From Flavobacterium sp. (GTDB lineage: Bacteria > Bacteroidota > Bacteroidia > Flavobacteriales > Flavobacteriaceae): 49,183 bases of DNA. The stretch lies in assembly GCA_017983975.1 (NCBI GenBank), contig JAGOAL010000009.1, positions 1 through 49,183 on the forward strand. The letters run 5' to 3'. Below, one piece after another: positions 17,763-25,520 of this stretch; the first letter of the stretch is position 1, and each line of letters opens with the position of its first letter. The notes below the pieces were generated by a model. That model was not told where the DNA came from. It searched no databases and saw only the letters and a program-made list of their open reading frames with translations. Made by a program: the position numbers and the translations under genes.

Positions 17763-18869
17763 ATGCTATTCATTTTGTTACTTGTTTTTATTGGCATTAC
17801 ATTAATTCAATTAGTGTATTATGTGTTTATTTTTGGCCGATTTTCATTTGCTAAAAAACAAACCATTCAACCTAAAAAACTTCCAATTTCTATCATTATT
17901 TGCGCAAAAAACGAAGAAGAAAATATAAAAAAATATTTTCCATTGATTGCGGCTCAAAATTATCCAGATTATGAAATTGTATTAATTGATGATGCTTCTA
18001 GCGACGATACTTTAGAACTTTTTGAAGCTTATGAAAAAGAATATGCCAATGTAAAACTCGTTAAAGTTCAAAATAACGAAGCATTTTGGGGAAATAAAAA
18101 ATTTGCATTAACATTAGGAATAAAAGCTGCAAAAAATGAATATTTAGTATTTACTGATGCTGATTGTTATCCGGTTTCAAATGATTGGTTACTTCAAATT
18201 TCCAGTCAATTTACAAAAGAGAAAACCATTGTGTTAGGCTATGGCGCTTATGAAAAAGTTAAAAATTCGTTTTTAAACAAAATCATTCGTTTTGATGCTG
18301 TAGTAAATGTAACGCAATATTTTTCTTGGGCAAAATTAGGAAAACCATATATGGGTGTGGGTCGAAATTTAGCCTATAAAAAATCAGAATTTTTCAATGT
18401 AAGAGGATTCATGGACCACATGAAGATACGATCAGGAGATGACGATTTATTCATAAACCAAGCCGCAACAACTGCAAACACCGAAATATTATTTAGTCCA
18501 GAAAGCTTTACGCAAACAGCACCTAAAACTACTTTTAAAGACTGGTTATCCCAAAAGAGAAGAAATGCAGCAACAGCAAAATTTTACAAAAGATTTGATC
18601 AATTTCAGTTGGGATTCTTTTTGTTTTCACAAGTAAGTTTTTTTATACTAGCCATTCTTTTATTAGCTTTTCAGTACCAATGGATCATAATTACAAGTAT
18701 TATTGGTTTTAGATATCTATTCAGTTGGATTACTTTAGGCTATTCGGCAGCAAAGTTGAAAGAAAAAGATGTCATGTATTGGTATCCAATAATTGAATTA
18801 ATTCTTATTTTTACACAAGTTATCGTTTTTATTAAAAACATCTTTTCAAAACCCGTCCATTGGAAGTAA
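17763..18869 (+). CDS. Membrane-bound family 2 glycosyltransferase
   Basis: 368 residues. An N-terminal TM (~1-25: LFILLLVFIGITLIQLVYYVFIF) is followed by the GT-A domain: PISIIICAKNEEENIKKYFP (~42-61), VLIDDASSDDTLELF (~78-92), VFTDADCYPVSNDW with the DxD-type motif at ~130, and a later DDDLFINQAAT acceptor-side motif at ~222 with an R-R-N-A sequence (SQKRRNAATAKF) at ~264. Two or three C-terminal TM helices lie at ~285-365. Processive or lipid-linked sugar transfer at the inner membrane is likely; the sugar and acceptor are unknown. Its 3' end overlaps the sigma-factor start by 10 nt. Confidence 0.92.
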   Translation: MLFILLLVFIGITLIQLVYYVFIFGRFSFAKKQTIQPKKLPISIIICAKNEEENIKKYFPLIAAQNYPDYEIVLIDDASSDDTLELFEAYEKEYANVKLVKVQNNEAFWGNKKFALTLGIKAAKNEYLVFTDADCYPVSNDWLLQISSQFTKEKTIVLGYGAYEKVKNSFLNKIIRFDAVVNVTQYFSWAKLGKPYMGVGRNLAYKKSEFFNVRGFMDHMKIRSGDDDLFINQAATTANTEILFSPESFTQTAPKTTFKDWLSQKRRNAATAKFYKRFDQFQLGFFLFSQVSFFILAILLLAFQYQWIIITSIIGFRYLFSWITLGYSAAKLKEKDVMYWYPIIELILIFTQVIVFIKNIFSKPVHWK

Positions 18870-19423
18870 ACTCAGTCCTAATTCAAAAAAACATTGAAAA
18901 AGCTAAAAAGGGAGACCAAGTAGCTTTCACTTTTTTGTTGGATTTTTTCTGGAACGAAGTGTATGGTTTTATGTTGAAACGTACTGAAAACGAAACCGAT
19001 ACCGAAGATATTGTCATAGAAACTTTTGCAAAAGCTTTTGACAAAATTGCTACTTATAATCCAGAATATGGTTTTAATACATGGCTAATAGCGATCGCAA
19101 AAAATGTTCATATTGACTTGCTTCGAAAGAAAAAATCATCGCTGTTTATAGAAATTAATGATGAAGATGATCGCCAAGCATACAATGTTGCTGACGATTC
19201 AAATTCTGCCGAAGACGAATTAATTATTGAACAAAATTTAGCGCAACTATTGCAATACATCAAACAATTGAAACCTGCCTATCAGGAAGTAATTCAAATG
19301 CGTTATTTTCAAGAAATGACCTATCAAGAAATGGCTGAACAAATTGATGAACCGCTAAATAACATCAAAATAAAACTACTTCGAGCTAAGAAACTATTAG
19401 CGGAGATAATCCAAAAAAAGTAA
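18860..19423 (+). CDS. ECF-type RNA polymerase sigma factor
   Basis: 187 residues. Sigma region 2 spans ~20-85 (VAFTFLLDFFWNEVYGFMLK ... DTEDIVIETFAKAFDKI ... FNTWLIAIAKNVHIDLLRKK). Region 4 spans ~128-180 (LKPAYQEVIQMRYFQEMTYQEMAEQ ... IKIKLLRAKKLL). No adjacent anti-sigma gene is present; the next gene is TonB. The start is TTG at 18860: no ATG exists in frame until within region 2, and this start overlaps the glycosyltransferase stop by 10 nt, which suggests coupled expression. The regulon cannot be read from the sequence. Confidence 0.93.
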   Translation: MEVNSVLIQKNIEKAKKGDQVAFTFLLDFFWNEVYGFMLKRTENETDTEDIVIETFAKAFDKIATYNPEYGFNTWLIAIAKNVHIDLLRKKKSSLFIEINDEDDRQAYNVADDSNSAEDELIIEQNLAQLLQYIKQLKPAYQEVIQMRYFQEMTYQEMAEQIDEPLNNIKIKLLRAKKLLAEIIQKK

Positions 19424-19471
19424 ATTCATTTTTTTTAAACAATAACACAATATAATAAATACTCTTCACGT

Positions 19472-19495
19472 TATTTGTTAAAAGGATAACAAATA
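19472..19495. promoter_or_regulatory. Perfect inverted repeat upstream of tonB (possible operator)
   Basis: TATTTGTT (19472-19479), an 8-nt spacer AAAAGGAT, then AACAAATA (19488-19495). It lies 45 nt before the tonB ATG in the 117-nt sigma-tonB spacer. The low-GC stem and absence of a T run argue against a terminator. Either a protein-binding site or a leader hairpin is possible. Confidence 0.4.
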
Positions 19496-19540
19496 TCTAA
19501 TAATGAAACATTTTTACTTAACAATTAAAAATTAGAAATT

Positions 19541-20350
19541 ATGAGAAGTGTAAGTATTTTCGAAAAAAAGTGGATTGATTTGGTTTTTGAAGGCCGAAAC
19601 AAAGAGTATGGTGCTTATCAATTAAGAAAAGACAGCGACAAAACTACAATAAAAGCATTATTTAGTGCAGTTGTATTTTTAAGCGCATTTGTGAGCGTAT
19701 TTATAATTTTCAATAAATTAACATCGAAAAATATTCCAACGATTACTGAAAATTTAGATACTATAATTGAACTAACAACAGTTAATTTTAAAAAAGAATT
19801 ACCAATTGAAGAAACTCAGCCAGCAGAAACAGCACCGAAAACTTCAAAATCAGTTCCTAGCTTAAATAATGCGAGTATTGTTCCTAAAACAGAAATAAAA
19901 CCAGAAAGCAACCTTACCAATTCGGCTTTAGCAGCACCTTCAAGCAATACAGCAGGAACTGGAACTGAAATTAATATAGGAAACACTAGCGGAACTAGCA
20001 TTGGCACTTTAATAAATACAACACCAACAAATAAACCTTTTGTACCAGGTGTACTAGACAAACAACCTGAATATCCAGGAGGAATTGAAAAATTTTATCA
20101 ATTTGTTGGGAATAGATTTGAAAAACCTGAAACCGATTCATCTCAACCAATACGCATTATTGTATATTTTGTAATTGAAAAAAATGGCACATTAACAGAT
20201 ATTAAAGTACTTCAAAATCCAGGTTATGGATTAGATAAAGAAGCCATTAGAGTCTTAAAATCTTTAAAAACAAAGTGGGAACCTGGTATAAAAAACGGAA
20301 ACCCAGTCAGAACATCATTTACATTACCAATAATCATTCGTCCTGAATAA
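19541..20350 (+). CDS. TonB-like energy transducer
   Basis: 269 residues. N-terminal cytosolic part with the Bacteroidota TonB signature VFEGRNKEYGAYQLRKD (~16-32), one TM at ~39-60 (ALFSAVVFLSAFVSVFIIF), a Pro/Thr/Ser-rich periplasmic spacer (~75-170), and a C-terminal TonB domain (~180-266) including KQPEYPGGIEKFYQFV and the KNGTLTDIKVLQNPGYGLD...VLKSLKTKWEPG segment. It transmits proton-motive-force energy to outer-membrane TonB-dependent receptors. No ExbB or ExbD gene is adjacent. It ends in a terminator 6 nt after the stop. Confidence 0.93.
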   Translation: MRSVSIFEKKWIDLVFEGRNKEYGAYQLRKDSDKTTIKALFSAVVFLSAFVSVFIIFNKLTSKNIPTITENLDTIIELTTVNFKKELPIEETQPAETAPKTSKSVPSLNNASIVPKTEIKPESNLTNSALAAPSSNTAGTGTEINIGNTSGTSIGTLINTTPTNKPFVPGVLDKQPEYPGGIEKFYQFVGNRFEKPETDSSQPIRIIVYFVIEKNGTLTDIKVLQNPGYGLDKEAIRVLKSLKTKWEPGIKNGNPVRTSFTLPIIIRPE

Positions 20351-20356
20351 TTAAAG

Positions 20357-20378
20357 AAGCTACTTAGGTAGCTTTTTT
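20357..20378 (+). terminator. Intrinsic terminator after tonB
   Basis: Arms AAGCTAC (20357-20363) and GTAGCTT (20368-20374), 4-nt loop TTAG, and a T run through 20378. Confidence 0.85.
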
Positions 20379-20426
20379 AATTCAATTCAATCAAACAAAT
20401 CATAAAACTATATTAATCTAATTATT

Positions 20427-20454
20427 TTCTAAATTCATACTTCAAAATTCTAAA
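20427..20454 (+). repeat. Heptamer-phased degenerate array upstream of lipA
   Basis: Four 7-bp words in register: TTCTAAA (20427), TTCATAC (20434), TTCAAAA (20441) and TTCTAAA (20448). First and last are identical and all start TTC. It sits where the -33 region of the lipA promoter would be. Confidence 0.7.
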
Positions 20455-20464
20455 TTTGATATTG

Positions 20465-20472
20465 TATCTTTG
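20465..20472 (+). promoter_or_regulatory. -7 box (TATCTTTG) for lipA
   Basis: A perfect TAnnTTTG 19 nt before the lipA ATG. The upstream -33 region is made of the TTC heptamer array, with no clear TTG at 19 nt. The same octamer TATCTTTG precedes the NIF3-family gene and rluF. Confidence 0.55.
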
Positions 20473-20491
20473 TGCTTCAAATTGTTGGAAT

Positions 20492-21364
20492 ATGAACACT
20501 GTTTTAGAATCGATAACGCCACCCGTACCCAAACCAAAATGGTTGCGCGTAAAATTGCCTACCGGTCAAAAATATACCGAACTTCGTGGTTTAGTAGATA
20601 AATACAAATTAAACACGATTTGTACCTCTGGAAGTTGCCCAAATATGGGTGAATGTTGGGGCGAAGGAACCGCAACGTTTATGATTTTAGGAAATATCTG
20701 TACGCGTTCGTGTGGCTTTTGTGGGGTGAAAACGGGTCGACCTGAAACAGTAGATTGGGACGAACCTGAAAAAGTAGCGCGTTCTATCAAAATTATGAAC
20801 ATCAAACATGCTGTAATTACGAGTGTGGATCGTGATGATTTAAAAGATATGGGTTCGATTATTTGGGCTGAAACTGTGAAAGCCATTCGCCGAATGAATC
20901 CAAACACAACTTTAGAAACACTAATTCCAGATTTTCAAGGAAATACCAGAAATTTAGATCGTATTATTGAAGTGGCACCTGAAGTAGTTTCGCACAACAT
21001 GGAAACTGTAAAACGTTTGACTCGTGAAGTGCGTATTCAAGCTAAATATGAAAAAAGTTTAGAAGTGTTGCGTTATTTGAAAGAACAAGGCATTAAAAGA
21101 ACAAAATCGGGCATTATGCTAGGTTTGGGTGAAACCGAGGAAGAAGTAATTCAAGTTTTACACGATTTAGCGGATGCGAAAGTAGATATTGTAACCATTG
21201 GTCAATACTTACAACCGAGTAAAAAACATTTACCTGTTAAAGAATTCATTACGCCAGAACAATTTGCAAAATATGAACAAATAGGAAAAGAATTGGGTTT
21301 TAGACATGTAGAAAGTGGCGCTTTGGTGCGTTCATCTTATCATGCCGAAAAACATATTCATTAA
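20492..21364 (+). CDS. lipA: Lipoyl synthase
   Basis: 290 residues from ATG 20492 ([20 protein letters not shown]). An upstream in-frame start at 20456 would include the promoter and is rejected. Radical SAM enzyme that inserts two sulfurs into octanoyl groups on lipoyl domains. The auxiliary [4Fe-4S] cluster ligands are C44, C49 and C55 ([12 protein letters not shown]). The radical-SAM CxxxCxxC is C70, C74 and C77 (CTRSCGFC). [13 protein letters not shown] is at ~211-223. The C-terminal RSSY motif ([12 protein letters not shown]) supplies the conserved Ser that ligates the auxiliary cluster. All family-critical residues are present. Confidence 0.97.
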   Translation: MNTVLESITPPVPKPKWLRVKLPTGQKYTELRGLVDKYKLNTICTSGSCPNMGECWGEGTATFMILGNICTRSCGFCGVKTGRPETVDWDEPEKVARSIKIMNIKHAVITSVDRDDLKDMGSIIWAETVKAIRRMNPNTTLETLIPDFQGNTRNLDRIIEVAPEVVSHNMETVKRLTREVRIQAKYEKSLEVLRYLKEQGIKRTKSGIMLGLGETEEEVIQVLHDLADAKVDIVTIGQYLQPSKKHLPVKEFITPEQFAKYEQIGKELGFRHVESGALVRSSYHAEKHIH

Positions 21365-21367
21365 AAA

Positions 21368-21467
21368 GGTTATGAGGTTAGAAGGTTATCAGTTTAAAAG
21401 GTTCGAAAAACCAATTAACTTTATTTCCTTTTAAACTTTTAAACACCTAAACTTTTAAACTAAATAA
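21368..21467. repeat. Paired octamer arrays forming an inverted repeat, lipA-gap spacer
   Basis: The left array has five 8-bp words from 21368 (GGTTATGA, GGTTAGAA, GGTTATCA, GTTTAAAA, GGTTCGAA). The right array has five from 21428 (CTTTTAAA, CTTTTAAA, CACCTAAA, CTTTTAAA, CTAAATAA), the last touching the gap ATG. Left word 4 extended (GTTTAAAAGG, 21392-21401) is the exact reverse complement of CCTTTTAAAC (21427-21436), giving a hairpin with a 25-nt loop. Confidence 0.8.
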
Positions 21468-22465
21468 TGAAAACACGAATTGCTATTAATGGTTTTGGAA
21501 GAATTGGACGAAATGTTTTCCGATTGCTTTTGAATCATCCTACAATTGAAGTGGTAGCCATCAATGATATTGCCGATACTAAAACAATGGCACATTTGGT
21601 TAAGTATGATAGCATTCATGGTGTTTTACAGGAATCTGTTTCTTTTTCAGATGATTCAATAACTATTAATCAAAATAACTATTTATTTTTTCACGAAAGT
21701 AAGATTGAAAACTTAGATTGGAAATCATTAAATATTGATGTTGTTATTGAATGTACTGGAAAATTCAAAACGTTTGATGATATAAACCAACACATTTTAG
21801 CGGGGGCAAAAAAAGTAATTCTTTCTGCACCTTCTGAAGTTGAGCAAATAAAAACAGTTGTTTTAGGAGTAAACGAACATATTTTAGATGGTTCGGAAAC
21901 CATAATTTCCAACGCAAGCTGCACTACAAATAACGCAGCGCCGATGCTTAAAATCATTCAAGAATTGTGTGGTATTGAACAAGCATATATCACAACAGTT
22001 CACTCCTACACCACAGATCAAAGTTTACACGATCAACCACATAAAGATTTGCGAAGAGCACGTGGCGCTGCACAATCTATAGTTCCTACAACCACGGGAG
22101 CTGCAAAAGCATTGACCAAAATATTTCCAGAATTAGAAAGAAAAATTGGGGGTTGTGGCATTAGAGTTCCTGTTGCCGATGGTTCACTAACCGATATTAC
22201 TTTTAATGTAAAACGAGAGGTTTCAATAGATGAAATCAATCTAGCGTTTAAAAAAGCAGCTGAAACCAATTTAAAAGGAATTTTAGAGTATACCGAAGAT
22301 CCAATTGTTTCGGTAGATGTTATAGGCAATCAAAATTCATGTGTTTTTGATGCTCAATTAACTTCAGTAATCGATAAAATGGTAAAAATCGTCGGTTGGT
22401 ATGATAATGAAATTGGCTATTCATCTAGAGTCATTGATCTAATTTCATTCGTATCCAAAAAATAA
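21467..22465 (+). CDS. gap: Glyceraldehyde-3-phosphate dehydrogenase, type I
   Basis: 332 residues. NAD-binding Rossmann motif RIAINGFGRIGRNVFRLLL (~3-21) with an Asp-containing second strand end (VVAINDIAD), which fits NAD preference. Catalytic C152 lies in SNASCTTNNAAP; the family's usual second Cys four residues later is Asn156 here. The catalytic His is in the ITTVHSYTTDQSLHD segment (~174-188). RVPVADGSLTDITF (~231-244) is conserved. It catalyses oxidation and phosphorylation of GAP in glycolysis or the reverse. It follows lipA after 102 nt of repeat-rich spacer. Confidence 0.97.
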   Translation: MKTRIAINGFGRIGRNVFRLLLNHPTIEVVAINDIADTKTMAHLVKYDSIHGVLQESVSFSDDSITINQNNYLFFHESKIENLDWKSLNIDVVIECTGKFKTFDDINQHILAGAKKVILSAPSEVEQIKTVVLGVNEHILDGSETIISNASCTTNNAAPMLKIIQELCGIEQAYITTVHSYTTDQSLHDQPHKDLRRARGAAQSIVPTTTGAAKALTKIFPELERKIGGCGIRVPVADGSLTDITFNVKREVSIDEINLAFKKAAETNLKGILEYTEDPIVSVDVIGNQNSCVFDAQLTSVIDKMVKIVGWYDNEIGYSSRVIDLISFVSKK

Positions 22466-22525
22466 ACTTTTTTTTTAACCACAAATCACTTAAATTGCAG
22501 GGTTAAAAAATAATTTCTATCCAAT

Positions 22526-24721
22526 TTGATTAAGCAATTTGCAATATTATTTCTACTAGTATCTTCATTAAGTTACTCACAATCGGTATACAAAGAAGTT
22601 GCAAAAATCAATGATAGTACTGATTATTATTTAGAAATTGGCTTATTCAATAAAGAGGAAAAAAAATCAATTAGTAAAGCTCTTTTATTTACTGAAAAAG
22701 CTATTTCACTAGCAAAAAAAAATAAGCAAAAAGTAAAATTGGGCAATGCATATCTTCAACTTGCAACCCTTTATTATGACATTGAAAAAAATGACCTTTC
22801 TATAGATAATTATATTAGAGCCATAAACGTTTTTGACAAAAAAAAACCTACTACAAATTTAGCACTTGCTTATTATGGTTTAGGAAAATGTTACCTAAAA
22901 AAAAATAAGATTGCGGTTGCAGAAATATATTTTGAAAAAGCAAAAACACTCTATGAGCAACTTAATATTCTTGAAGCAATTGAACTTATTAATTTGCAAA
23001 GAGGAATTATCAAGAAAGAAAAAAAGGAATATGCAATTGCTTCAGAAATATTAAAATCGGTAATTGAAAACATTTCTGATGATACTTTTGCAACAACTAA
23101 AACAGAAGCTTATTTTCAATTGGGTGAAATTGAAATAGCGAAAGGCAAATTTACTTCTGCCATTGATTATTACAACTTAGCCAATAGCTCTAATTCAAAC
23201 AATAAAACGGATTTTAATATTAGCAAAAGAATTTTTAAACAGTTGAGCGTTGCTTATGAAAAAGCCAATAATCCAAAACAATCATTGGTGTTTTTGAAAA
23301 AATATTCTCGCATAACCGATTCAATAACCACTCATTTTTATTCAAATGCTTCTGAAAATATGGTGGATAAAACGCAATTTGATGAGCAATTAAAAAAAAT
23401 AGAACAATTAGATAAAGAGAAAAAAAGCCAACAAAAAACACTACGCTTTTCTAAATTAATCTTTGTGTTGAGTATTGCATTAATTTCAATTTTATCACTA
23501 TTAAGTTTTTCACTTTACAAAAACAACAAAATTAGAATTACCTCAAATAAACTTTTAGAAGAAAAAAATAAAGAACTAACTATTGAAAAAGAAAAAGCTG
23601 AACAGGCTTCAAAAGCAAGAGCCGAATTTTTATCAACGGTTAGTCATGAATTAAGAACACCATTGAATGCCATAAATGGTATAACCTATTTATTATTGCA
23701 AGAAAAACCAAAAGCTAGCCAACTTAACTATTTAAAATCGTTAGAATTTTCAGGTAGCTACTTATTGAATTTTATCAATGATATTTTAGAAATTAACCGA
23801 TTAGAATCGGATAAAATTCAAGTCGAAAAAATCAATTTCAACCTGAAAGAATTGATTGAAAATATTACCACTTCTTTTAACGAATTCATTCAGGAAAACA
23901 ACACAAAATGTCATCTAACAATTGATTCTAGTATTTCCGAATATCTAAAAGGCGATCCTACAAAACTTTCTCAAATCGTCATTAATTTACTAAACAATGC
24001 GATTAAATTTAGTAAAAACGGAGATGTTTGGTTTACGATTAAGAACATAGAAGAAAGTGATGAAACTATAAAATTACATTTTGAAATTAAAGATAACGGC
24101 ATAGGCATACCTCTAGAAAAACAAGAGGCTATTTTTGATAGTTTTAGCCAAGGTTCAGTAGAAATAAACAGAACCTATGGTGGCACAGGATTGGGACTTT
24201 CAATTGTAAAGAAAATTTTGGAATTAATGGACAGCACTATTCATTTGTCAAGCGAAAGTGGAAAAGGAAGTACATTTACATTTGAATTGCTTTTCGATAA
24301 AGGACAAAAAGAGGCGTTGAAATCAACTCCAATTACAACTATTACTAACATAAATAAAAAAGTAATTCTATTGGTGGAAGACAATAAAATAAACCAAATG
24401 ATTACCCAAAAAATGTTAGAAAACAAAGGTATTTCATGCGTAATTGTTGACAGCGGTGAAGAAGCTCTAGAAAATGTAAAAACGAATCAATATGATCTAA
24501 TTTTGATGGATGTGCATTTACCTGGCATGAGCGGAACGGAAGCCACAACTACCATAAGAACATTTGATAATAAAACACCTATTATAGCCCTAACAGCCAT
24601 TTCATTGAACGAAAATAAAGAAACATTATTATCGTTTGGAATGAATGAAGTAATTACAAAACCATTTGAACCCGATCATTTTTATTCGGTTGTTTTAGAG
24701 TATTTGGCTAAGAATGAATAA
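22526..24721 (+). CDS. TPR-containing hybrid sensor histidine kinase/response regulator
   Basis: 731 residues. Start TTG 22526, because a good signal peptide (IKQFAILFLLVSSLSYSQS) begins there and no ATG is nearby. Sensor part of TPR helices at ~30-285, a TM at ~308-328 (LIFVLSIALISILSLLSFSLY), and a coiled coil at ~335-365. HisKA follows with H374 in STVSHELRTPLNAI. HATPase_c has NLLNNAIKFSK (N box, ~487), DNGIGIPLEKQE (G1, ~523) and GGTGLGLSIVKKI (G2, ~551). The C-terminal receiver (~608-728) has VILLVEDNKINQ, phospho-acceptor D662 in LILMDVHLPGMSG, and K712 in ITKPFEP. No separate output domain is adjacent. Its last 14 nt overlap the convergent PNP gene. Confidence 0.95.
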   Translation: MIKQFAILFLLVSSLSYSQSVYKEVAKINDSTDYYLEIGLFNKEEKKSISKALLFTEKAISLAKKNKQKVKLGNAYLQLATLYYDIEKNDLSIDNYIRAINVFDKKKPTTNLALAYYGLGKCYLKKNKIAVAEIYFEKAKTLYEQLNILEAIELINLQRGIIKKEKKEYAIASEILKSVIENISDDTFATTKTEAYFQLGEIEIAKGKFTSAIDYYNLANSSNSNNKTDFNISKRIFKQLSVAYEKANNPKQSLVFLKKYSRITDSITTHFYSNASENMVDKTQFDEQLKKIEQLDKEKKSQQKTLRFSKLIFVLSIALISILSLLSFSLYKNNKIRITSNKLLEEKNKELTIEKEKAEQASKARAEFLSTVSHELRTPLNAINGITYLLLQEKPKASQLNYLKSLEFSGSYLLNFINDILEINRLESDKIQVEKINFNLKELIENITTSFNEFIQENNTKCHLTIDSSISEYLKGDPTKLSQIVINLLNNAIKFSKNGDVWFTIKNIEESDETIKLHFEIKDNGIGIPLEKQEAIFDSFSQGSVEINRTYGGTGLGLSIVKKILELMDSTIHLSSESGKGSTFTFELLFDKGQKEALKSTPITTITNINKKVILLVEDNKINQMITQKMLENKGISCVIVDSGEEALENVKTNQYDLILMDVHLPGMSGTEATTTIRTFDNKTPIIALTAISLNENKETLLSFGMNEVITKPFEPDHFYSVVLEYLAKNE

Positions 24722-25520
24722 TCAAGTTTTTTATTAATTTACGAACATTAGGTTCGGCTTTTTTGGCAGCTTCCAAAACTTCTTCGTGATTTACTTCCTC
24801 AATATTTTCTTCGTCACCCATATCGGTAATTACCGAAATTCCAAAACAATCTAAATCCATATGACGGGCAACAATTACTTCAGGAACGGTAGACATCCCC
24901 ACGCAATCGGCACCAATAGCTTTGACCATTTTATATTCGGCTAGTGTTTCAAACGTTGGCCCTTGTAGCGCTAAATAAACGCCAGTTTTCAAGTCAATTT
25001 TCAATTGATTGGCTAGTTCCAATGCTTTATTAATCAATTCCGTAGAATATGGTTCGCTCATATTTACAAATCTAGGCCCAAAACGCTCATCATTCTGACC
25101 TCGAAGCGGATGTTCTGGCAACATGTTAATGTGATCTGTAATTACCACAATATCACCCACTTTATATGCAGGATTAACTCCACCTGAAGCGTTAGATACA
25201 ATTAGTTTTTGTATGCCTAAAAATTTCATCACTCGAACCGGAAAGGTAACTTGTTTCATGTCATAGCCCTCATAAAAATGAAAACGGCCTTGCATAGCAA
25301 CCACTTTTTTCCCTTCTATGGTACCAAACACTAAAGCACCTTTGTGTCCTTGAACCGTTGAAATCGGGAAATTTGGAATTTCAGTATAAGGCAATATATG
25401 CTCTATAGAAATATCGTTAGTAAAATCTCCTAAACCCGAACCTAATATCACCCCAAATTCAGGAGTGAAATTTGTTTTATCCTTAATAAAACTAACTGTT
25501 TCTTGTACTTTTTCCCACAT
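24708..25520 (-). CDS. punA: Purine-nucleoside phosphorylase (trimeric class)
   Basis: 270 residues. Motifs: FGVILGSGLGDF (~23-34, phosphate loop), VVAMQGRFHFYEGYDMKQVT (~73-92), LIVSNASGGVNPAYKVGDIV (~110-129), and ALQGPTFETLAEYKMVKAIG followed by GADCVGMSTVPEVIVARH (~184-218), which is the family signature. It cleaves purine nucleosides with phosphate in salvage. The 5' end overlaps lpxK by 29 nt (start at 25520, lpxK stop at 25492-25494). No other in-frame start would preserve the N-terminus. Confidence 0.95.
   Translation of the reverse strand: MWEKVQETVSFIKDKTNFTPEFGVILGSGLGDFTNDISIEHILPYTEIPNFPISTVQGHKGALVFGTIEGKKVVAMQGRFHFYEGYDMKQVTFPVRVMKFLGIQKLIVSNASGGVNPAYKVGDIVVITDHINMLPEHPLRGQNDERFGPRFVNMSEPYSTELINKALELANQLKIDLKTGVYLALQGPTFETLAEYKMVKAIGADCVGMSTVPEVIVARHMDLDCFGISVITDMGDEENIEEVNHEEVLEAAKKAEPNVRKLIKNLIIHS

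Noticed and set aside
19503-19535. 10-codon open frame (MKHFYLTIKN) just before tonB
   Set aside because: Could be a leader peptide, but AT-rich spacer gives such frames by chance and there is no run of regulatory codons or attenuator structure.
22472-22509. Inverted repeat TTTTTAACC / GGTTAAAAA after gap as a terminator
   Set aside because: The T run precedes the stem rather than following it on the plus strand, the loop is 20 nt and the stem is AT-rich; weak as a terminator.
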